A stretch of 64,000 nucleotides of DNA from Paramacrobiotus metropolitanus (lineage: Eukaryota; Tardigrada; Eutardigrada; Parachela; Macrobiotidae): contig NW_026570328.1 in the NCBI RefSeq assembly GCF_019649055.1, positions 372,001-436,000 of the forward strand. Reading direction: 5' to 3'. The notes under the pieces were generated by a model that did not search any database, had not been told where the DNA came from, and worked only from the letters and a program-made list of their open reading frames with translations. The stretch's first letter is position 1. Each line of letters begins with the position of its first letter. A program made the position numbers and the translations under genes. Shown one piece after another: positions 13,068 to 25,819 of the stretch.

Positions 13068-15562
13068 TTACTCATCCAAACCGGCCGGCCATGTGCTTCT
13101 GCCAGTGTACGGGGGGTCGTCAGGATCGTCGGATTCCCCATAATAATATTCATACTCGTCGCCCTCGTAACGACGCTGGCACTCACGGCCGTCGCACACC
13201 TTAGGAGTGTGATACTGCAGTGGCAAACACACGGTTTTCTGTGCGAAATTCCCTCCGGCCACTTCCGTCTGCAGCTCCTTCGACATGGCCACCTCCACCA
13301 CTTTCCACTCGTTATCCTCGATATTGTACGCTTCAAAAGACGTCAACGCCCGTTTCCGCTGATTGTTCCCGCCGACGTGGGTCGTTCCACCGTACACCCA
13401 AATCTGGCCGTCCTTGATGAAAACACAATGATTATAACGGGCGACGTTCAGGTCCGCGATGCGCTCATGTTCCCAGGAGCGGTCTAGCGGGACGCGATAG
13501 CAAGCAGTCACTGCCTTTCCATTTTCCTCCCAGTCGTGCGGATCCTTAGTATCCACGCATCCACCCGTGTAGTACAGATCTCCTTGGAATACAACCGTAC
13601 CGCAGCGATGATGGAACCTTCCTTCATCCATCCACTGCGTAAGCTCCCTCCATTTGTTCGTGTGGATGTCGTACATCTCCACCATGCTCACCGTATGATG
13701 ATCGTGCTTTCGAAAATAGGAGCCGACGGACTGGAACCAGATCCTGCCGTGAGGAAGGGGGTAGGCCTCCATCGACGCGCTGTAAACCGAAACTCAGCAT
13801 AAGAACACTTAAAATGTACAAAACTGGAACAAACTTTGCTGCACACAATCTTACCGGTTGTAATGACTTGTCATGGTATATTTCTCAAAACTGTGTAAGG
13901 GCAACTGGGAAGCTCGGTGAATTCTTCCGGAGGCGACATCCAAGCAGTACCAGTTGAAAGGATGATTACCCGCAGCCCCGTACACTTCGCTGCCCACCGC
14001 CACCACACAGATGCAGCCGTTGAAAGGTGAGTTCACCATGAGAGTGCGGGTGGCGCCATTGGTGCAGTCCATGGCAATCATCTCATTCTTATCCGTATCC
14101 GGCTCCGTATCAGTATTCTTATCCGCATCCGTGGTACCGACGATCAGCTCCCGGCCGACGGCCACTGCAAATCCGCTGGCTTTGATCTTCCACCAACACT
14201 TGGCCAGCGTCGCCTGCAGCGGGGAATCCAACTTGGTCAGTTCGTTACGGGTGAAGTCGAAGCGGAGGAGCAGATGCGGGTGTCCTTCGCGCATATGGTA
14301 AAAAATAGTGTCTTTGGGAATCGCACGCTTCAGCAACGCTCCACCGCCCGTCAAGCCGATACGTCGATCGTCCAGAATCTGAGTTAATTCCTCATGCAAA
14401 GGCCCAGTAGTGGAACTGGAAGTTATCAACGCTTCAATGTCAATGGAACCCCAAACCACGCATCGATCCAACAGTTGTTGTAGGTGCTGCTTGCGTTCGG
14501 TTTCAGCGTGCATATACCAGCGCACTACCGCCTGCAAAAAAAAGAAAATTATAAAATTATATACGAGTGGAGGGTGATTATGACGATATTGCTACCATTA
14601 GCCATCCTTTCAGTATTACATACAACACTACTTCATCCTGTCAAATTTTCCTCAACGGGAGTAGTTATTATTAAACTTCAATATTATTAATTTTATTGAT
14701 ATTATTAGGAAACTGGTCATTGTAAATTATTAAACCAAATAATTCACGTTAAACAGCTAATGATCCACAAATAAAAAACAATGTTACTATTTAAATATAT
14801 AATAATTCAATAAAGATATCAAATTTAAGCAGATAATAATTCAATCAAATATTACAATATTAAGCAGATGATCATTCAATAAAAATAATGAGTAGTACGA
14901 ATTCGGACAGGTGGCTGCTTCGAAGATTTGCTTCTTGTTAGAAAGAAAACGCACCAACCTGATAAACCGCGGTTTCTGATTGTGGAGTGTACGCTTCATG
15001 TGTTAAAATGTCAGTGACCTAGCTCTTCCACAGTGCTTTGGAGAAACATCTCGGAATTGGCAAACTCGGAGCGACGGGGAAGCTGCTGGAGAATCCCTTC
15101 AAAGGCCAGTCTCTCCACATCCGGGAGCTTGTCACGACGAGCCAGACGCCACAGACGGTACACGTTCTCCGGTAGGGCCATTATCTCGCGCAGGATCGTC
15201 TCCGCCTTGGCGACGGCTTCATCCATCTGCAGATATTTGGCGGCGATCCACATTTTGAGGGCGTCTTTGCGTTCAATGGGCAAATGGTAAATGTGGCGTC
15301 CACTGCTCAGGTGTTTCACCAATTTGACCAGCGTTTCTAGATGGACGTTCTCAGGTTGCCGTAGCTCGATACTGGAAGAGTCGCTCTCCTGAAAATTTCT
15401 TCCCAACATGGCGGCGAAGTAGGGTGATCCTTCGATGAGGGCATCTTTGTCCACGGACAGTGTTGTGCCACCGATTCGCAGCTGCAGCTGGATTTCCGTT
15501 GGATTCTCCCCTTCCTGATGCGATGTCTTCAGCTTTTTGGTCTTCATGCCATCCGCATCCAT
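13068..15562 (-). CDS. BTB-BACK-Kelch protein (probable CUL3 ubiquitin-ligase adaptor), one frame break
   Basis: Three coding exons on the minus strand: 15562-14959, 14531-13855 and 13779-13068. I chose the ATG at 15562 because it has a good context (CCAAAATGG) and lies just after a likely 5'UTR splice acceptor near 15604. The first exon encodes a BTB fold (LRIGGTTLSVDKDALIEGSP, then YFAAMLGRNF) followed by the BACK helices. Exons 2 and 3 carry diverged Kelch repeats with paired glycines (YYTGG, WVYGG) and spaced W/Y residues. The carboxy end is acidic and tyrosine-rich (EGDEYEYYYGESDDPDD). BTB-Kelch proteins usually bring substrates to cullin-3, and that role is inferred here. The reading frame stops at a TGA at 15011-15013 within BACK, while the homologous reading resumes one base later and runs cleanly into the splice donor at 14959. 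The exon total is 1 nt over a multiple of three. I do not recognise a specific orthologue. Confidence 0.85.
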
Positions 15563-16995
15563 TTTGGCGAAATCAATAAAAATAATATCAGGCCAACGTC
15601 GTATACACTGCAAACGAAAATACGAACAAAAATGCTAAAACTCAGAATTAACTGAAATTAATAGCTATAATTCAAGCGATGAAAACAAGACCGCAACTGA
15701 AAAGTTGAAATTAGTTGAGAAGCGAGAAGCGACTGACTTGCAAGAACTGGATAGCTTGAATTGCTACAACTTGCATGTCATCGCACGGAGGCTGTCCGGC
15801 GTCCGTACGTTGTGCAAAACATATCCGGCTATCTGGACTGGTACTTAACACGTACTTTATAGCCGGCAGTCTGCCGACTGAAAGGTTAAAGCCGGTTGCG
15901 CGAGCAAAATATGAAGCGTGCAAGCGGCGAAATACGAAAAGTTTTCTCGAGCGAGAACTATTGTTTCTACGTACGTACCTGGGGCTCAGGAACATAGTTA
16001 TTTTTCTGAATCTTCTTGGATGGAGGGAAAATAAGAGGCACTGCGCATGCTCAAAATGGGTACTTGTACATACTACTTTGTACTTCGAGCATTATCCTCT
16101 GTTTTGTTCAAAACCACGTTATATATATTGGTGCAGTGACAACAATGTGTTTTAAGTTTTAACACAAAGGATTCACACTACGAAGCATGGTTGACTAAGA
16201 GGAAGTATGAAAATTCTTAGTGTGTTTGAACGAACATTTATAATTAATCCACGTGTAAAGGTCATTTGGTCAGCTGTGGTGGCTTTTTAAGCTTTTCCTA
16301 TCAGTAAAGATTTGATTTGAGTACAGCTGAGTACTCGTTACAAAATTTAATGATTCCACAAAAATTCAATGGCGGTTGCCACAAGTACAGGTAAATAACT
16401 TGACAAACGCCTCAGAGTCGACAGTCAAGGAAATAACAAATTACGGTATTTCCATGCTACAGCGGACGGTTTATGAAGAGGCAGCAGACCGTAGCACACT
16501 GGCTACGCAGAGGCAACAAAATACAGTCTCATGGATGATCGATTCAAGATTACTGTACTCGTAGTGCAGTTTGCTGTTTTAGAAAGTTTGATTGTTTACC
16601 TTGTTGTTTTTCTCCGTCTTAATTTCTTCCAAAATCATAAAACCGTTTAAAACAATTCTGCGACCTTTTATCATTCGTTACCCTTAGTGTCCTTACAGTA
16701 ATACGGTTAGGTGAGTCGTAATATGTGGTTTATAGTGTGATATAAATGATAAAACAAGGCCCGTGCGATTACCAGAAACTACTAATCCGGAATCCATACT
16801 CTTTCGCTGAACATCTTGGGCTTTGGACTTGTGTAATATTGAATTCGTTGTGGGTGTTTTCTTTTGACAGTTCTCTGGTTGTTTTAGAGCTTCTTAGCTG
16901 GATTGTGTTGGCTGTGTGTTTGTGGGAAACTCGAAGAGACAACACTTGGCTACAGCTTTTAGCGAATCACAGCATTACAACTAGCTGCTAGCATC
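15563..16995. promoter_or_regulatory. Divergent upstream region shared by the Kelch gene and TOM1
   Basis: About 1.4 kb separates two start codons that point away from each other. It must hold both promoters and both 5' leaders. A splice acceptor (TTTCGTTTGCAG) near 15604 on the minus strand suggests a non-coding first exon for the Kelch gene. I see no clear TATA box. The open frames here have no recognisable domain. Confidence 0.5.
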
Positions 16996-19900
16996 ATGTC
17001 TGTTGCTGGTTTGAAAGATACAGTTACAGACCTCTTCTCGGGGAACCCATTTGCCACCGAAGTGGGACATAGGATCGGTAAGAAACTTTCAGTTGTGTTG
17101 TCTCGTAATGGATAACTCTGTACTCAGTATACTGTCTGGGTTAGCATCGAACTTTCAGCGTCGCTTTTGTTACATCTAAACTGTCGTCGTCGATTTTGAA
17201 TATTGAGTTTCACAATACTTGTGTTTTCATTTGTTGTTCATTAGTGTATTCGCTGGTACTTCTATGTTGTTTCATCCTCAAAATTTACTCTTAAAATTTA
17301 CTCTTAACAACGTGTAAATACATTGTTCAGCTACTGTGTACTGGAATACGTACCTTTGAACATTGGTATACAGTATGTTTTAAATGCTTATTTATTTATT
17401 TGAAAAATAACGTACGGTATCGATTTAAGTATTTAAATCTTAAAAATAAGGTTAATCCGTTACCGGTTTGCGTGTAACCAAAAATGAATTCAAATATTTT
17501 GAGCGCACCGATTCGCGATCGGCAAACGTTCGATCTATTGGGATGCTCTTGCAGAACAAGCGACAGATCCAAAATTGGGAGCCGAAAACTGGGCCCTCTT
17601 TATGGAAATATGCGACCTTGTCAACGAAAACGAAGAATCGTGAGCATTATTTTTTAATTCGCTTTCTTCTTTATTTGACCTTTTTTCCAATTTAACCAGG
17701 GCAAAAGATGCTGCCAGAGCCATTAAAAAGAGACTTAACAATACTGTGCAAACCAAGGATTTCGAGGCGACTCTGCTAACTTTAACGGTAAACATAACAT
17801 GTCTACCCATTTATAAAGCTTTATGTTATTAGTTATACTTCTATAAGTAGTTAGATTTGAAAAATGCCATATTTTTTTAGCAGTAACCCGTCTTTATCTT
17901 ACTAGGTGTTGGAAACGTGTGTCAAAAACTGTGGAAAGCGTTTCCATGTTCTTATCTGCAGCAAAGACTACATTTCGGAGATTGTCAAACTTATTGGGCC
18001 AAAATTCGAGCCACCGGTGATTCTGCAGGAGCGGGTGCTGGGATTAATACAGGTTTGGAAGTGAGGCTGTTTTCTGCCTTTTGGACGTTATCTGCAAGAA
18101 TTCCCTATTGTTTTAGAACTGGGCAGAGACTTTTCGCAATTCTCCAGACCTGCATGGTGTTACTGAAGTGTATAACGAGTTGAAAGGTAAAGGCGTGGAA
18201 TTCCCGGTGTTAGATCTGGAAACCATGGCCCCGATAATTACGCCACAGCGGGTAAATAATTTTCTATCAGTCTCTTTCCACTATAATAATTGCCGCAGAA
18301 ACTGCGCTTTAACCACTTGTGTTTTTGTCAGACCGTTGCCCCACAACCACAGACCGTTCAAACACCGCGCAGGACGTCGCTCAATACGCAACAGCAACAA
18401 CAAATGCAACCGCAAGGCCCGCAGCAAACCCGACTCCAAGAAAGTGCAGCAGTATCGTTCAGTGCTGGACCGGTCAATATGACGCCCGAACAACTGGCTA
18501 AACTGCGAGGAGAAGTGGATATTGTTAAAAGCAACATGCAGGTCTTTTCGGAAATGTTGGGTGAAATGAAACCAGGCCAAGAAGAACCCGAGGATCTGCA
18601 GTTACTTATGGTATTATTTTTGATTTTGTGTTTTTGTTTAGTTCTGCGTTTTGTGTTTATGGATGTTGACCAACTTTAATATTGTTTAGGATCTCCATAC
18701 GACATTGCGTTCTATGCAGGATCGCGTCGTCCAGTTGCTGACTTCGGTTAGCAACGAGGAAGTGACCGGTAAAGATAGTACATACTGTACTTACCAGTTT
18801 TGGGAGTTTGTAGGGACTGCAGCTGTTTTCCTTTTTATCACAATGTTGTAAATTAAGTACAGTAAAACTATTTGGTACTGTTTACCTTATTGGTAATCCG
18901 ATTTCCTTCTGCTTAAAAAATTTTGCTTTTTAGGCTTTTTATGCATTAGTGCTATCGCTTTTATACTTGACTGCGCCACTTGAGACGCTTATTTGGTATC
19001 ATATGTTTGTTTGTCTAGGAGAGTTGCTGGTCGTGAACGACGAGATGAATGCTTTATTCATGCGGTATGAGCGCTACGAACGCCAGCGCAAAGGAGCATC
19101 CTCTGTGCAGTCCCGTGCGTTGCCGCAGCCTCCGCAGCAGTCTTTTGAACCATCCACGCTTATTGACTTTGCGGAAGGCAACAGGAGCCAGTTGAATGAC
19201 ATGCAGAACCAGATGAGCTCAATGGGTGAGGAGAAGAAGTACTTTCTCGCGAACAGCGTTAGACAGTTGCTTTACGATCAGTTAGACAGTTGTTTTATGA
19301 TCAGAAACAAAATGTGCATTTGTTATGTTTTGATAATCAAAATCTTGGATAATACTTCAGTTTGAATGCGATTAAGTAATAACAGAGAATGTCAGTAATA
19401 TGGTATGCTTATGTTAAGTTAAGTCGGTTAGGCAAAGGTAAAACTGGTGTTAAGCTCACGATGCCTTTTTATTTTATAAATTTTATAAGCAATCAGTAGG
19501 TTCTTGCGTTTTTAGCGATTGGAAGAAAACCACAGCCGCAACCGCCGGCAACAGATCAAGATCCGGCTGCTGATTTTGGTGCTTTCGCTCAGAGCCGAGT
19601 TGCTGTTCATTCCCAACAAGCCACAACACCCACACCAACGTCCGAGTTGCCTAAAGACACTGAGTTGGAAGAAATGGAACACTGGCTAAAATCACAGCCC
19701 GAGGTAAACCTAAACTCTAGCCAACTACAGAAGCAGTTTTGTAGTTGCCGACAGGCGACAGTCAAAGGGACCAAAGCGCGTATAATCGCGTTGTTGTTTT
19801 CGCGTAATATGTACGTAATTCTGTATTAACCGATCTTTCATGAACAATGGATTCATTTTTGTACGCTTTTTGGAAGGCCCGGGCAAACTAAAATTTTATA

Positions 19901-20081
19901 GCAGGCAGCTCGCGGTCCTTCACAAGCTCCAGAACGCCCAACTTTGACCAGTGCGGAGTTTGACCGATTCCTTGAGTCCCGTGTGGCCGCGGCTGAACAA
20001 CTTCCCAGCATTAATACAAATAACAGAGCCACGAGTGAACAAGCCCCGAAGCACGAAACCTCCCACCTTTTGGATTCGTAA
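16996..20081 (+). CDS. TOM1: TOM1-family VHS/GAT endosomal sorting adaptor
   Basis: Adaptor of the target-of-Myb1 family, which binds ubiquitinated cargo, TOLLIP and clathrin on endosomes. Ten exons join with consistent phases to 489 aa: 16996-17077, 17555-17639, 17700-17787, 17906-18052, 18117-18251, 18332-18610, 18690-18768, 19019-19225, 19516-19703 and 19902-20081. The VHS domain covers about residues 10-179 ([47 protein letters not shown], ending ITPQR). A Q/P-rich linker follows. The GAT helices run from about residue 225 ([20 protein letters not shown]) to [25 protein letters not shown] shortly after resembles the LID clathrin-box motif of this family. The carboxy tail has EFDRFLESR. 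The VHS-GAT order without a FYVE or SH3 domain separates it from HRS and STAM. It is tail to tail with the eL40 gene. Confidence 0.95.
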
Positions 20082-20457
20082 TTCAAATATTGGATCAGCG
20101 AGTCTGACTCTGGTTGCAGTAATTATTCAAGTATCAGTTCTATTTCTGTAATTAATTTGATGACCCGTATGTGTGTTTTGCTCGATATCTTTCAGTTTTG
20201 CCCGTTGCCGCTTGGTAGATTAATTATCTTCAATTTTTACCATGTTTTAATTATTTTGACAACTTGGTCTAGACATTTCACTGCTCTTCCCTTTTTATCG
20301 TTTGCACATTGGCAGCTCTGAATTTCTGGCTCGTGACTGAAGAAAATGTAGATGTTTTTTATTCCTAATTCTTGCTAAATTCCGGTTTTCCGATTTCTCT
20401 ACTGCACCATGCATCCTAGATGATTCTTTTACCTACGCTATCGCGATTGTGAATACC

Positions 20458-20463
20458 AATAAA
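20458..20463 (+). other. AATAAA polyadenylation signal, probably of TOM1
   Basis: A canonical AATAAA lies about 380 bp after the TOM1 stop codon and is the first one I see on this strand. Cleavage would normally follow 10-30 bp downstream, which falls at or past the corresponding signal of the opposing gene. Confidence 0.55.
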
Positions 20464-20493
20464 ACAAGCTTGCACTACCGAACGTGTTCACCA

Positions 20494-20499
20494 TTTATT
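20494..20499 (-). other. AATAAA polyadenylation signal, probably of the eL40 gene
   Basis: TTTATT on the plus strand reads AATAAA on the minus strand, 80 bp beyond the stop codon of the ubiquitin-eL40 gene. Only 30 bp separate it from the opposing AATAAA of TOM1, so the two transcripts probably overlap at their 3' ends. Confidence 0.55.
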
Positions 20500-20579
20500 T
20501 TTGTGTTCTGTTAATCAGATGTTACAATTTTGCCCGTAGCAGGATACAACATTAGCGGTCCCGATGCAAAACCAAAAGT

Positions 20580-23176
<2,597 letters not shown>

Positions 23177-24416
23177 TTAGCAGCCGCACTGTTGACTGTT
23201 TTTTATTGGGCCGTCTTGTGGAGAAATGAAACTATTGTTGGGATCGCTCCCAACGGACTTCCGGTTTCCATTTTTCGGATGGATCTGGCCCGATACCATC
23301 CTGTTATAAATGTCTGTCACGGTGTTCAGAAATGCGTTTTCAACATTTGTCGAATCCAACGCCGAAGTCTCAATGAAGGAGAGTTTGTGCCTTTCTGCAA
23401 TATTCGTTTTCATGTTTATAGTGCTATTAAATTATGGACAAAGCAGTCGTAAAGCTCTGGTAAATTTACAGTACTAAGTCAGTTGGTTTATGAAGGTGGG
23501 AAATTAAAGTCTCACCAGCAAGCTGTTTCCCTTCTTCCTGTTGTACAGCTCTAAGGTGTCGCAAATCACTTTTATTTCCGACCAACATAATGGCGACATT
23601 TTGATCCGCATTGTCCCAAACCTCCTTTAACCATCGCTCTACGCTTTCAAAGCTTGTGCGTTTTGTAATATCATACACTAGCAGCGCTCCAGCTGCACCT
23701 CGATAATAGCTAAAGAAACAGAAAAATCGATATTATAATTATAGTATTAGGTACACGACAAATTGTGCCGACTAACCGATAAGTATATTACAATGACACC
23801 AACCCAGGTGAATTTAATAGCAGTTACACTGTTCCATAAAATTTTTCCATACCAGCGTAATTTCGTGCGTGCATTGCAACAGTTCCTTTTATACCGGATC
23901 TTACTTACGCATTGATAACTGCTCGAAAGCGTTCTTGACCGGCAGTATCCCAAATCTGCGCCTATATATCCAGAAAATCGCCGTAGTACACAGCTTTATT
24001 ACATTATTAATGATTCAACGTGGACAAGGCCAGCAAGTAACTGATGAAAAATGCCTTTATCACCTGGACGGATTTCCCGGCGATTTTAAGGGATCGTATT
24101 GAGAACTCCACACCAATAGTAACTTTGCTATCATGATTGAATTCGTTATGGCTAAACCGCGATAACAGATTCGTTTTCCCCACCCCGGAATCCCCCGACG
24201 AGTACAACTGCAATAAATGAAATATGTTACACAAATACCGTTGCTTCTCCTTTTTAACTGTAACTGTCTGTAAGTATCTCAAATGGAACTTCTTGAAAGG
24301 AATCAAAAATCTTCTGATTTATAAGCCTTTCTTGCATTAACGTTAAATGTTGCATGTTGAGTTTTCGCGCACTAACCTTTAAAAATAAAATCATGTCCAT
24401 CCTCTTCTCTGTTCAT
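23177..24416 (-). CDS. RAB11: Rab11-type small GTPase (one 1-nt frame break at the P-loop)
   Basis: Membrane-trafficking GTPase of recycling endosomes. Five exons: 24416-24377, 24207-24064, 23961-23909, 23709-23516 and 23394-23177. Nucleotide-binding motifs are all present: P-loop GDSGVGKT, switch [23 protein letters not shown] and [22 protein letters not shown] and SDLRHLRAV are typical of Rab11. The protein ends CGC, a double-geranylgeranylation motif. The first exon encodes only [13 protein letters not shown]. Joining it to exon 2 gives VVLVG and then the frame is lost: a run of five G (24192-24196, C on the plus strand) has one base more than the conserved reading needs. Without that base the gene would be 215 aa, the normal size, so I favour an assembly indel over a pseudogene. 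A large mobile element lies 26 bp upstream of the ATG. Confidence 0.92.
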
Positions 24417-24436
24417 ATTTACGGGAAAACTGATTC

Positions 24437-24442
24437 GACCTG
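24437..24442. repeat. 6-bp target-site duplication, left copy (GACCTG)
   Basis: GACCTG sits immediately before the left terminus (AGAAGAG...) of the big inverted repeat and recurs directly after the right terminus (...CTCTTCT) at 42994-42999. A 6-bp duplication is the size established for Polinton/Maverick elements. It shows the palindrome was inserted as one unit or formed from one inserted unit. Confidence 0.9.
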
Positions 24443-25516
24443 AGAAGAGTAACGGGTGATATGGAATAAAATCTATTTTACATATTTTATCTAATTTTTA
24501 TATTTATTACGTAAAATAACTATCTAACTTATATTTTATTACTACTTTTGCTCTTCTCTGAGTTAAGATTGTGTTTTAATATGAATGCTCGTGATTTGAC
24601 ATATGTCTTTTACATAGGCATCTCATTATGCGCAAGTTTGGGTGAAGATTGTGTTTTAATGATTCTCGTACACATGTTTCCTTGGCGTCTGATCTGTCAA
24701 AACATGCTCATTCCTTAATAACTCACAACACACAGTTTCTTTAGATATCTAACTGCTGGTATACTCTCATGTCGTATCCTAGGGGGTACAGATTACTTAC
24801 AAACATCTGAACATTTTGTTTCTACCTACTCATATTATTCGTACAGTTCTGCAACATACTCATTTCTAAGATACATCTGACTGTTGTATGTATGCCAGTT
24901 TCCATAAACATCTCATTGTCCGCAAGTGTGTAAGGCCCAAAACGTTTTTACAGTGCGTATCTTTCACAAACATCTGACGAGCTGCGTGCACTTTTGTTGC
25001 ACGTTATTTGTTTGATTGTGCACAATTTTCATGAACTTTGCGATTTTAGCACACGTATCGCAATTGTCATCTGTGATCTGTCAGTTTCTGTAGACATTTA
25101 ACCACGCACACGTCCATACGCTATTCTTCGTGCCTCTAAGTCTCGACATTTCTGTCGACAACTGCATTTCTATCTGAACGGGCGTCGTACAATTGCCATA
25201 TTAAACAGTACACTTGCACTGAAGACTCTAAAACCATCCATCAAACTGCATGTTCTGCCCTTTGGCAACTTAGACTACACAATTTTTCATAGGAAACTGT
25301 AAAAAAGTTGCAGTAGATGTGAAGCTGCATAGCTTATAGTAAAAGGTATTTAGCACGCTTTGTATTCCATTCTCGTCTCATTGATTGTTTTGTTCCTAAA
25401 GGTTTTCTTTTTTTGTTTTCGAGCTAAGCATTTATGTGTTAACTGGATTACTGGCCGTTACCCGCCATTTGCTATTGTTGTGCTTGCGGATTACTAATCG
25501 CAGGTAAGCAGAAACC
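24443..25516 (+). other. Terminal non-coding segment of the left arm, upstream of the polymerase
   Basis: AT-rich leader between the element terminus and the polymerase start. AAGATTGTGTTTTAAT occurs twice (near 24566 and 24647) and ACATCTGA-type words recur. It should hold the polymerase promoter and any terminal replication origin. I cannot identify either by sequence. A mirror copy occupies 41920-42993. Confidence 0.5.
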
Positions 25517-25819
25517 ATGTTTAACTTGGATGAAGTTTTGCGCTTTTATGCCGAGTTTCTGCAACAATGGTTGCATGAAAACTGGCCAGAAAAGGCAGAA
25601 GGGCTGTTTTCTCTCGATGCAATTGCCAATCTGTACGGGAAACAAAAGCTCATTCGTGAATACCGGGAAGCTAACGCCATACAGAGCGGTGGATCAAGGG
25701 ACTGGAATCCACAGACTGGACAAAGTACTTTACTCTGGAAAAGATCAACGAAAAGCAAACAAAGAAATTTTCAACATCGGAAATCACGTATCGCGTTAAA
25801 ATCGAAAACCTCAATATGA
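25517..25819 (+). pseudogene. Amino-terminal segment of the left polymerase, out of frame with the rest
   Basis: This frame begins MFNLDEVLRFYAEFL and stops at 25819. The mirror copy in the right arm reads the same beginning straight on into the polymerase domain, because it has four G where the left arm has three (25698-25700 versus 41735-41738). The natural start of the gene is therefore probably this ATG, and the left copy has a one-base loss here. Confidence 0.75.

Noticed and set aside
15711-16155. 94- and 126-aa frames between the Kelch gene and TOM1
   Set aside because: No recognisable motif, overlapping on opposite strands, and lying in what must be two promoters.
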